In this document: positions 1 to 5,291 of the stretch, piece by piece
Position numbering within the stretch: the first letter of the stretch is position 1
Layout of the letters: every line of letters starts with the position of its first letter
Origin: Promethearchaeota archaeon
GTDB lineage: Archaea; Asgardarchaeota; Lokiarchaeia; Sigynarchaeales; MK-D1
DNA: 5,333 bases
Direction: 5' to 3'
Assembly: GCA_016839385.1 (NCBI GenBank)
Contig: JAEOUK010000560.1
Coordinates: forward strand, 1 to 5,333
Notes under the pieces: generated by a model
Databases searched by the model: none
What the model was told of the DNA's origin: nothing
Seen by the model: the letters and a program-made list of their open reading frames with translations, nothing else
Translations under genes and position numbers: made by a program

Positions 1-9
1 ACTTGCATC

Positions 10-3000
10 CTATATATAGTCGATATTTGTGTGCTTTTTCTTTTTACTAACTTTTTCTCTTCCCAAATATTTGAATAATATCTCTTGGGGATCTCTAAGG
101 TTTGTTCGGCTTTGGATTTCGTCCAAAAACTTATATAACGTTTTCTTCAAACGGATCCGATTGTTTTTAATGTAAAAGGGAAGGGGTTTAGGAGTATCAT
201 CTTGTTCGGTGAGTCGTTTTAATACAAGCTCTTCAGATATCGTGAATTTTGGACTGGATAAATATGCAGAAAAGTCGTCTAGATGAACTGATTTTTCTTT
301 GTAGACATATCCAATAGCCTCAATTAAATCATTGAATACAGCGGAAGTGTTTCGTGTCCTAAAGTTTGTTAGATCATTACACAGTGTAACGATTTTATGT
401 TTCTCTACTAGTTTCGTATATTCCTCTCGCGAAAAGTATTTCAAATCTAAAAATCGATGAAATCTGGTTATGTCTCTCCCATAGTAATCAAACTCCTTGC
501 TGAACTCGACCAGAAACTCCTTATATGACATCAGCCAGCCGGAAATCTGTCTCCCATTGGTATCATATAACTTATTAACTAAATTTTGGGGAACTAGTTT
601 CGGAATCAAATGATTAAATTTGGGATTCAATGCGTATTGAATACGCTTTTCCAGCATATTTTGGAGTTTTGTTAAATCCCAGTCTTCGAATAACAACCAA
701 TTAGGAAATACACCAAATCTTTTGGTTTGATCGATATTGAAATAGGAGATCCACGAACGATTTCCAATGCATAAAATGAAGATTCGACTTCTCAGGAATT
801 CTGTAAAATCATTTTCCCATACTACTTGAAATATTTCTGCAAATATTTTAAACGGGAGAACATCTTCTTCCGTTTCCAGTTGATTGGCTTCAAAAACAAT
901 AACACTGAGTTTATTTGGATTGTCTGTGAATATTGTTTTATACAAACTTAAAATTCTATCCAGATATTCCTCGGAATCTCCGAATTTAATTGGTATTACA
1001 TCTTCACGGTAATCTTTATTATAATATGATTTATACAATCGCTTATACCATTGCTGGTATATTTTTTGAGAAACGGATTCGGATATATCTCCTCCTCGAA
1101 TTTCCTTTATTTGGGTTACATTAATGGTTAAAGGCAATATATCCAGATCTTTATTCAAAAGATGAATTATTCGATTTTTTAAGGATGTTTTCCCAATTTT
1201 ATAATCTCCTAAGAGGAGAATTCTATCTCCGAACAATCTCCCAATATCAAAAATTTTATCCTGTATGTTTGGTGTAACAAAATATTTCTCTAGATGTTGT
1301 TCGTCTTGCAGGGGTTCAACTTTTAAGAGGGGAGAAGTGCGAAATATACCAAATTCCTCCCATTTGAACGCGTTAGGGAGTTTTTCTTGTTGACTAACGC
1401 AATCAAATTTGAAGATATCTTGAGAATTATGCAATGCAAAAGGAAATTTCAAATATTGTTTTATCAAGTCGAATTCCGTGGAAAGCACAGTAAAAATACG
1501 TTTGGCGTCGGTCTGGTTATGAAATTGATAGTAAAATGTAGTGATTTCCTCTTTGGACAGGATTTTTTTTAACCATCCTTGTTGCTCTAGTTCAATAAGA
1601 ATTTCAAAAATTTCATTTTGTTCATCTCGTATATCTAAAATCTGATAGAAATCTGACAAGGAAAAAGGTTTTCTATTTAAGTTACCTAAAGATGCAAGGT
1701 AAATGACAGTGATTCGATATTTTTCCTTTTCTGTGAGTCGTTCTCCATGGAAATTGAACCCAAGTTCATCTAAGGTAAAATCATGAACCCAATTCTGGAT
1801 TTTGTCTTCATAAAATTCCGGATATTCATCCCAATCTATGGAGTAAAGGAGATTTCTTAACATAGGAATATTCAAATTATCCGATATTTGGAATAATAAT
1901 TGATGTAGAGAGTGATCTTGAAGGGCAATGGATTTATAGGAATAATTTTCCTTTTTCCGCAAATAAAGGGTTAAAAATTCAACTAGATAATGTGTATCTC
2001 TTTGAATACAATATATATTGTTAATAAAAATCGAGCTTATTTGAGATTTCATCTTCCCCCGGTATTTCTCTAAAATTTTTGAATGAAAACTCGATGAATT
2101 TCGGTTAGCAAAGATTATACGCCCTTGAAAATTGGCATTCTTCAGGATAGGAACGATAAAATTCTCCCAAAGTCCTTCAAAATCATCCAAGTGTTGGAGT
2201 TCATCAAAAATAAATAATGGTGCAATTCTTGAATATGAATACTTAGAAAATCTCGCTACAACAGTTTCATAGATTTTGCTCCAATCGGGAGGATTAATAG
2301 AATAAGAAAGGTCAAACGAGCAATAATACGTATCTCCTTCGTACAAAGATACTAAATTTCGAATAAAACTGGTTTTTCCTGATCCCTCCGCGCCTACTAA
2401 GAAATAAATTTTATTGATAGGGGTTGTTAAAGGTTTTAGAATTTTCTTTACCAACGTATCAATAGAATTATGCTGAACAGCATAACCAGATTCTATATCT
2501 ATTTTTTTGATTCCCTCATTTCTCATAAATACGGGATCAGTATACTCCTTCTTCTGAGCATCTAAAAACTCTAAGTCATCAGGTGTATAAAATTGAATTC
2601 CATTGTATTTAGGATCCAACGGATTTTTTTCCAGAATTTTATTTCCTGACTTGATTGTATCTTGAATACAATTTTCAAAAATCCATATCAGCGTAATCCC
2701 AAATAACTCTACGTACCGAGAAATAAGAGCTTGAGAAGGAGGATTTTTACCATCAATTTTTACTTGTGCTTTCAAGAGGATTTTTACATACGATTGAATT
2801 TTTGGGGGAACCACTGCCATTATGTCTAAAATCTGGAGCATTTCTCCAATACTACTGATATTTTGAACCAAGTTGGATTCTTGAGAATCCTCTTTTTCTT
2901 CAATTCCTAAATCTGAATACAGATATGATATTAAATTAAAAACGATGCTCTGGATATTATCCAAGGCAATATTAGTTTCTTTTGAATCAGAATTCTTCAA

Positions 3001-3201
3001 AATATTCTGGATATCTTCAATTTGGTGCTTTTTAAGTAGCTTGTGACCTTCTTTTGTTTCTATAGATTCAATAACTTCCCAATTACATTTGGATAATAAA
3101 ACTCGGATCCAATCGGTTTTATGAGAATTTCCGTTGAATTTGGAATCGTTTTCTTCAAGGTCTTCTAATGTATATCGTTTTGTTTCCCAATCAGGTGACA
3201 T
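10..3201 (-). CDS. Large protein with two tandem P-loop ATPase modules and winged-helix-like regions (function unknown)
   Basis: The 1063-residue protein has no recognised family name. Residues 1-200 are mostly helical with no clear motif. Module 1 spans roughly 230-460. Its Walker A is GAEGSGKTS (270-278), its Walker B is LFIFDE (329-334), and a sensor-1-like strand RIIFANRN lies at 361-368. A winged-helix-like region follows at about 485-575, the arrangement of ORC/Cdc6-like and STAND-type ATPases. Module 2 spans about 640-860, with Walker A GDYKIGKTS (665-673), a strand VIVFEAN (767-773) and a sensor-like IGNRS (812-816). In module 2 the Walker B Asp/Glu pair is replaced by E771 and A772, so hydrolysis is probably lost. 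The C-terminus (about 935-1040) may hold another winged helix and ends in a basic KKKK stretch. No signal peptide or membrane segment is visible, so it is probably cytosolic. The ATG is preceded by AAAGGA 10 nt upstream. A role in DNA binding, signalling or defence is possible but not shown. Confidence 0.9.
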   Translation of the reverse strand: MSPDWETKRYTLEDLEENDSKFNGNSHKTDWIRVLLSKCNWEVIESIETKEGHKLLKKHQIEDIQNILKNSDSKETNIALDNIQSIVFNLISYLYSDLGIEEKEDSQESNLVQNISSIGEMLQILDIMAVVPPKIQSYVKILLKAQVKIDGKNPPSQALISRYVELFGITLIWIFENCIQDTIKSGNKILEKNPLDPKYNGIQFYTPDDLEFLDAQKKEYTDPVFMRNEGIKKIDIESGYAVQHNSIDTLVKKILKPLTTPINKIYFLVGAEGSGKTSFIRNLVSLYEGDTYYCSFDLSYSINPPDWSKIYETVVARFSKYSYSRIAPLFIFDELQHLDDFEGLWENFIVPILKNANFQGRIIFANRNSSSFHSKILEKYRGKMKSQISSIFINNIYCIQRDTHYLVEFLTLYLRKKENYSYKSIALQDHSLHQLLFQISDNLNIPMLRNLLYSIDWDEYPEFYEDKIQNWVHDFTLDELGFNFHGERLTEKEKYRITVIYLASLGNLNRKPFSLSDFYQILDIRDEQNEIFEILIELEQQGWLKKILSKEEITTFYYQFHNQTDAKRIFTVLSTEFDLIKQYLKFPFALHNSQDIFKFDCVSQQEKLPNAFKWEEFGIFRTSPLLKVEPLQDEQHLEKYFVTPNIQDKIFDIGRLFGDRILLLGDYKIGKTSLKNRIIHLLNKDLDILPLTINVTQIKEIRGGDISESVSQKIYQQWYKRLYKSYYNKDYREDVIPIKFGDSEEYLDRILSLYKTIFTDNPNKLSVIVFEANQLETEEDVLPFKIFAEIFQVVWENDFTEFLRSRIFILCIGNRSWISYFNIDQTKRFGVFPNWLLFEDWDLTKLQNMLEKRIQYALNPKFNHLIPKLVPQNLVNKLYDTNGRQISGWLMSYKEFLVEFSKEFDYYGRDITRFHRFLDLKYFSREEYTKLVEKHKIVTLCNDLTNFRTRNTSAVFNDLIEAIGYVYKEKSVHLDDFSAYLSSPKFTISEELVLKRLTEQDDTPKPLPFYIKNNRIRLKKTLYKFLDEIQSRTNLRDPQEILFKYLGREKVSKKKKHTNIDYI

Positions 3202-3211
3202 TTTCTAATAT

Positions 3212-3217
3212 TCCTTT
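3212..3217 (-). promoter_or_regulatory. Possible Shine-Dalgarno site of the tandem-ATPase gene
   Basis: AAAGGA on the minus strand ends 10 nt before the ATG at 3199-3201. The spacing is long but usable, and it supports that ATG as the start. A purine hexamer in AT-rich DNA can arise by chance. Confidence 0.4.
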
Positions 3218-3268
3218 GATGAAATCAATTTTAATGGGTGAATCGTAGTTTGATCTGCAATCCCTCGT

Positions 3269-3280
3269 GAATTATATTCG
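3269..3280 (-). promoter_or_regulatory. Candidate TATA box for the tandem-ATPase gene
   Basis: The minus strand reads CGAATATAATTC. A start about 25 nt downstream would fall near 3249 and give a leader of about 48 nt containing the AAAGGA site. It lies just beyond the T8 run that probably ends the upstream selenoprotein transcript. A second AT-rich stretch (TTAAAA, 3230-3235) could instead serve a leaderless transcript. Confidence 0.35.
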
Positions 3281-3290
3281 CAGAAGTACT

Positions 3291-3298
3291 AAAAAAAA
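3291..3298 (-). terminator. Oligo-T run, probable 3' end of the selenoprotein transcript
   Basis: The minus strand has eight consecutive T residues about 175 nt past the selenoprotein stop codon. Archaeal RNA polymerase terminates at short oligo-T stretches without needing a hairpin. Ending here would keep the whole SECIS candidate (3385-3421) in the 3' UTR and separate this transcript from the ATPase gene, whose candidate TATA box follows directly. Confidence 0.45.
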
Positions 3299-3366
3299 GT
3301 ATTGTAATGAAAAATAGGTCAAAATCTCGATATACAGAATTTCTATTCGAAGATTTAAAATGACTC

Positions 3367-3381
3367 TTGGGTGCAACCCAA
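3367..3381 (-). other. Short perfect hairpin next to the SECIS
   Basis: The minus strand reads TTGGGT-TGC-ACCCAA, a 6-bp stem with a 3-nt loop, 3 nt after the SECIS lower stem. It is followed by GAGTCATTTTAAA, whose GAGTCATT can pair back to AATGAC(AC)TC upstream of the SECIS (3428-3419). The two hairpins could therefore be enclosed in a three-way junction covering about 3355-3428. It may stabilise or position the SECIS, or protect the RNA 3' end. It is not followed directly by a strong T run, so a terminator role is less likely. Confidence 0.55.
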
Positions 3382-3384
3382 TTT

Positions 3385-3421
3385 CACCATCATACTCGCC
3401 CAGCGTTTCCGTATGAAGGAG
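3385..3421 (-). promoter_or_regulatory. Archaeal-type SECIS element in the 3' UTR of the selenoprotein gene
   Basis: Read on the minus strand, CTCCTTCATAC (3421-3411) pairs with GTATGATGGTG (3395-3385). This gives nine Watson-Crick pairs and two U-U mismatches over 11 positions. Above it the 5' strand carries GGAAA (3410-3406) opposite a single A (3396). A 3-bp stem CGC/GCG (3405-3403 with 3399-3397) closes a 3-nt loop UGG. Known archaeal SECIS elements have a 9-12 bp lower stem, a GAA/A asymmetric internal loop, a short G/C upper stem and a 3-8 nt loop, usually in the 3' UTR. This hairpin matches that plan with one extra G and one extra A in the internal loop. It lies 50 nt after the stop codon of the UGA-interrupted peroxiredoxin-like gene. 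Confidence 0.85.
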
Positions 3422-3471
3422 TGTCATTAAAGTTAATTTTACTAAGTTTTATTTTTGTAGTGAAAGGTATT

Positions 3472-3987
3472 TTAGAGGTACTTCTCGACTGCAGTTTTTA
3501 GTGTTTTGTTGGAGGGTCGAATTTCTCGAGTTCCAACAAATTTCCACACGATTTTTCCATCCGGATTGATCAGATAAGTGATCGGTTGGTTAATCTTTAC
3601 CTTTCGAGTCCAATTATCCACAGGTTGTTCATAATAGGTAAATGCATTGTAGGAAATTGCAATATTATGCTTAGGAATGTCAGATAGCAATACCAATTTA
3701 TACTGGCACATTTTTTCTTTGAGTTTATCCGCTCTATCTCCCGAAACTCCAACAATTACTACATCCTTACTTCGAAAGAAGTCCAGATCGGGTTGAAGTC
3801 GAGTAAAAAATGCATGACATTCAACTCACCAAGATCCTCTGAAGAATGTTAGGATGATTCCTCGATGTTGCTTTGCTAATTCATGAAGATCGATCGATTC
3901 TCCATCGCAGATACTTGTACTCGTAAAGTTTGGTGCAGTCGTCCCCTCATCGATTCCCGAAAGACTGGGTAAACCGGTAGGTGACAT
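3472..3987 (-). CDS. Selenocysteine-containing peroxiredoxin-like protein (in-frame UGA read as Sec)
   Basis: One reading frame of 171 residues is broken only by UGA at 3826-3828, codon 54. The N-terminal part has GTTAPNF (15-21), the usual opening of AhpC/TSA-type thioredoxin folds. A beta strand follows, then FFRGSW-U54-VEC57. Cys homologues have W-C-P-x-C here, so U54 takes the peroxidatic position and C57 could resolve it (UxxC). The fold continues past the UGA with VVIVGVSGD (76-84), LLSD (100-103) and PITYLINPDGKI (135-146), including the cis-proline strand. Continuity on both sides, plus the SECIS 50 nt past the TAA stop, argues against a pseudogene. The likely role is reduction of hydroperoxides or disulfides in the cytosol, since no signal peptide is seen. 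The ATG at 3987 is the only in-frame Met before the conserved region and lacks a clear Shine-Dalgarno site. A standard caller would report only residues 93-171. Confidence 0.88.
3792..3825 (-). promoter_or_regulatory. Stem-loop immediately downstream of the UGA codon
   Basis: On the minus strand GTTGAA-T-GTC (3825-3816) pairs with GACTTCAAC (3800-3792). The stem is 9 bp with one bulged U and encloses a 15-nt A/U-rich loop. It begins at the base right after the UGA. Bacterial SECIS elements and eukaryotic selenocysteine redesignation elements sit in this place. The loop is large and lacks a typical bacterial SECIS apical G-U, so I read it as a possible accessory readthrough stimulator or a chance fold, not the main SECIS. 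Confidence 0.35.
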
Positions 3988-4009
3988 ACTTGGCAGTTTG
4001 GGAAGTAAT

Positions 4010-4018
4010 AAAAAAAAA
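4010..4018 (-). terminator. Oligo-T run after the DUF998-like gene
   Basis: Nine T residues on the minus strand begin 27 nt past the DUF998-like stop codon and 22 nt before the selenoprotein start. This fits archaeal oligo-T termination. It would largely separate the two genes into different transcripts, though leaky readthrough is possible. Confidence 0.45.
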
Positions 4019-4024
4019 TTTCGA

Positions 4025-4036
4025 TTAATATTTATT
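4025..4036 (-). promoter_or_regulatory. Candidate TATA box for the selenoprotein gene
   Basis: The minus strand reads AATAAATATTAA. Initiation about 25 nt downstream would fall near 4003, giving a 5' leader of about 16 nt before the ATG at 3987. The region is very AT-rich and overlaps the T9 run, so the assignment is weak. Confidence 0.3.
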
Positions 4037-4044
4037 GAGGGGAT

Positions 4045-4734
4045 TTATAGATCGTCTTCATCCAGTAGAAATGCACTAATCACGATTTGCACGACAACTA
4101 CTTTCTGGAGTATAATTGGTATGGAAGGTGTAAAAAAAATTCCCGCATATTTCTCTAGTATTAAAAACAACCCCATTGCGAGACCTGAAATTAGGATGAC
4201 TATCGCCCAAATCCAGTCAATTAGGTTATCTGCTCTCAATGTGCGTTCTTCCTTGGGGGTAGATTTTCTAATTTTTACCTTCTTGTCTATCCGAGCAGCC
4301 TGCCAAAGAATGTTAAGCAAGATATAGGTGAAAAAGAATCCAATTGCTCCAATAGCATGAAGCTTTACATATACGTCCGTAGGAAGTGCAACTCCAATGG
4401 CAAAGACAAAGCATAAAAAAGTCATTGTTGAGAAAAAGTAATAGTAACGCTTCCGGGACTTATCTTCGGATTTATATTTTACTAAATTGTAGAGGTCCAC
4501 AGTATACATAATAAAAGTTGCTAGCATAGAAAGTGAACATAAACCCATACCTCCTCGAAAGACCCATTTTGTTAAAGTGGAAGAATGTTCATTAGATCCG
4601 AGATGGCTAATATATTCGTAAAACGCAGGATATTGGCCATCGTATAAAGCTATTGCTACAATTATTATCGCTAATAAAAAGATTGCAGTAGCTAGCACTA
4701 ACAGTCTTATGGCATATTGGTGAGTTTTTACCAT
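4045..4734 (-). CDS. Six-helix integral membrane protein, DUF998-like
   Basis: The 229-residue protein has six predicted membrane helices at about 8-30, 61-83, 98-117, 125-147, 171-194 and 203-224. The first loop has YISHLGS (41-47), resembling the ISxLG pattern of DUF998 proteins. The end of helix 3 has LPTD (117-120) with H126 shortly after, resembling that family's FPxD...H feature. Length and topology match DUF998, a family of archaeal and bacterial membrane proteins of unknown activity. A relation to Frag1/DRAM/Sfk1-like proteins is an alternative. A charged cytosolic-type loop lies at 148-170, and the C-terminus is acidic (DEDD). The ATG at 4734 has no Shine-Dalgarno site. A TATA-like box 22-30 nt upstream suggests a leaderless transcript. 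It is divergent from the small membrane protein gene at 4858. Confidence 0.75.
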   Translation of the reverse strand: MVKTHQYAIRLLVLATAIFLLAIIIVAIALYDGQYPAFYEYISHLGSNEHSSTLTKWVFRGGMGLCSLSMLATFIMYTVDLYNLVKYKSEDKSRKRYYYFFSTMTFLCFVFAIGVALPTDVYVKLHAIGAIGFFFTYILLNILWQAARIDKKVKIRKSTPKEERTLRADNLIDWIWAIVILISGLAMGLFLILEKYAGIFFTPSIPIILQKVVVVQIVISAFLLDEDDL

Positions 4735-4755
4735 GGATACATTGGGGGATAAGTC

Positions 4756-4764
4756 ATTTAAAAA
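4756..4764 (-). promoter_or_regulatory. Candidate TATA box for the DUF998-like gene
   Basis: The minus strand reads TTTTTAAAT, centred about 26 nt before the ATG at 4734. That is the spacing expected for an archaeal leaderless mRNA starting at or next to the AUG, consistent with the lack of a Shine-Dalgarno site. Confidence 0.4.
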
Positions 4765-4820
4765 CCACTAGGTTGATAACTTATGTAGAAACCAAGTTTT
4801 ACCCAAAAAACATCAATGAA

Positions 4821-4829
4821 ATTTTATAG
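4821..4829 (+). promoter_or_regulatory. Candidate TATA box for the small membrane protein gene
   Basis: ATTTTATAG on the plus strand is centred about 33 nt before the ATG at 4858. It predicts initiation near 4850 and a very short leader. This makes the earlier in-frame ATGs at 4816 and 4843 unlikely starts. Confidence 0.4.
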
Positions 4830-4845
4830 AGTAAAGAATCCTATG

Positions 4846-4852
4846 AAAAGGT
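4846..4852 (+). promoter_or_regulatory. Shine-Dalgarno-like site that favours the ATG at 4858
   Basis: AAAAGGT lies 5 nt upstream of the ATG at 4858. None of the other in-frame ATGs (4816, 4843, 4897) has a comparable site. If the TATA box at 4821-4829 is used, this site would sit at the extreme 5' end of the mRNA, so the two signals are in some tension. Confidence 0.4.
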
Positions 4853-4857
4853 ATATC

Positions 4858-5145
4858 ATGACACATGATAATCGAAATCGAAATGTAAGTCGAGGGATGA
4901 GTTTACCCTCAGTACTTTTATTAATATTCATTATATTGAAGTTAACCGGAACAATTGCTTGGTCCTGGTTATGGGTACTTTCACCGTTATGGATTGGAGC
5001 AAGTTTAGGATTGCTTTTTTTCATTGTGATCGGACTTATTTTACTATCAGCTATGGTAGGAATTGTTAATGCAAGTTCTAAAACTGTAACAGGAATTAAA
5101 AGTTGGTTTGGGAGAATGCATCAAGACGACGAGAATGATAGGTAA
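4858..5145 (+). CDS. Small two-helix membrane protein with KLTGxIxWSWxWVxxPLWI signature (transmembrane Fragile-X-F-associated-like)
   Basis: From the ATG at 4858 the product is 95 residues. Residues 1-13 are polar and basic. The first hydrophobic segment is about 17-35. A conserved tryptophan-rich turn follows, KLTGTIAWSWLWVLSPLWI (28-46). A second helix spans about 47-70, and the tail is charged (DDENDR). The WSWxWVxxPLWI signature is typical of very small proteins labelled transmembrane Fragile-X-F-associated or TMEM185-like, found in bacteria and phages. Their function is not known. The start was chosen from the AAAAGGT site and because the family similarity begins only after it; starting at 4816 would add 14 residues. 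The gene is divergent from the DUF998-like gene and is followed by a palindrome and a T11 run. Confidence 0.75.
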   Translation: MTHDNRNRNVSRGMSLPSVLLLIFIILKLTGTIAWSWLWVLSPLWIGASLGLLFFIVIGLILLSAMVGIVNASSKTVTGIKSWFGRMHQDDENDR

Positions 5146-5170
5146 ATCTTGATAAATACATAAAAGAGTC

Positions 5171-5192
5171 ATATGTTAGTATACTAACATAT
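5171..5192. repeat. Perfect 22-bp palindrome, candidate operator
   Basis: The half-sequence ATATGTTAGTA is followed by its exact reverse complement, with no central spacer. The core TGTTAGTATACTAACA contains two inverted CTAACA half-sites (5174-5179 and 5184-5189). The same half-site recurs three more times at 5237-5275, so a dimeric regulator's binding site is the favoured reading. It could also fold as an RNA hairpin behind the gene ending at 5145. Confidence 0.6.
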
Positions 5193-5219
5193 ATAACATA
5201 CTAAAATACGATCATCTTA

Positions 5220-5230
5220 TTTTTTTTTTT
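5220..5230 (+). terminator. Oligo-T run, probable terminator of the small membrane protein gene
   Basis: Eleven T residues on the plus strand lie 74 nt past the stop codon. This fits archaeal oligo-T termination. It separates the small membrane protein gene from the promoter of the gene starting at 5292. Confidence 0.5.
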
Positions 5231-5235
5231 GAGAA

Positions 5236-5276
5236 ACTAACACTTTAATAAATCCCTAACACTTTTAGGTGTTAGT
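5236..5276 (+). promoter_or_regulatory. Promoter/operator with repeated CTAACAC sites upstream of the right-edge gene
   Basis: CTAACACTTT occurs as a direct repeat at 5237-5246 and 5256-5265, a 19-bp period of nearly two helical turns. The second copy also forms an inverted repeat with GTGTTAG (5269-5275) across a 6-nt spacer. A TATA-like TTTAATAAAT (5244-5253) lies between and over the direct repeats. This layout is typical of a repressor overlapping basal transcription factors. Transcription would start near 5274, about 18 nt before the ATG at 5292. In RNA the inverted repeat could form a 7-bp hairpin. Confidence 0.5.
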
Positions 5277-5291
5277 GATCTTACTATTTCT

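Noticed and set aside
1387..1572. Plus-strand open frame of 61 codons inside the large ATPase gene
   Set aside because: It is antisense to a well-supported coding region, has no recognisable domain and no promoter or ribosome site.
3202..3471. Possible small gene or CRISPR-like repeats in the 270-nt gap between the ATPase and selenoprotein genes
   Set aside because: No open frame with a start signal and no spaced direct repeats were seen. The SECIS structure, the T8 run and the promoter elements account for the gap.
3472..3711. Stand-alone 79-residue peroxiredoxin-like gene starting at the ATG at 3711
   Set aside because: It lacks the catalytic half of the fold. The same frame continues upstream through intact sequence to 3987 with only the UGA at the catalytic codon, so this is the C-terminal part of the selenoprotein.
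3712..3987. Pseudogene or frameshift explanation for the broken peroxiredoxin-like frame
   Set aside because: There is no frameshift. Both sides share one frame, the only stop is UGA at the Cys/Sec position, and a SECIS-like hairpin follows the gene.
3998..4327. Plus-strand open frame of 109 codons overlapping the DUF998-like gene
   Set aside because: It is a mirror of the membrane protein's codons. The opposite strand encodes six clean membrane helices with family motifs.
4749..4784. Inverted repeat ATAAGT...ACTTAT in the divergent intergenic region
   Set aside because: The arms are only 6 bp with a 24-nt spacer and no extension, which is expected by chance in AT-rich DNA.
4824..5024. Minus-strand open frame of 66 codons over the small membrane protein
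   Set aside because: The plus strand carries the conserved tryptophan-rich signature. The minus frame has no recognisable content.
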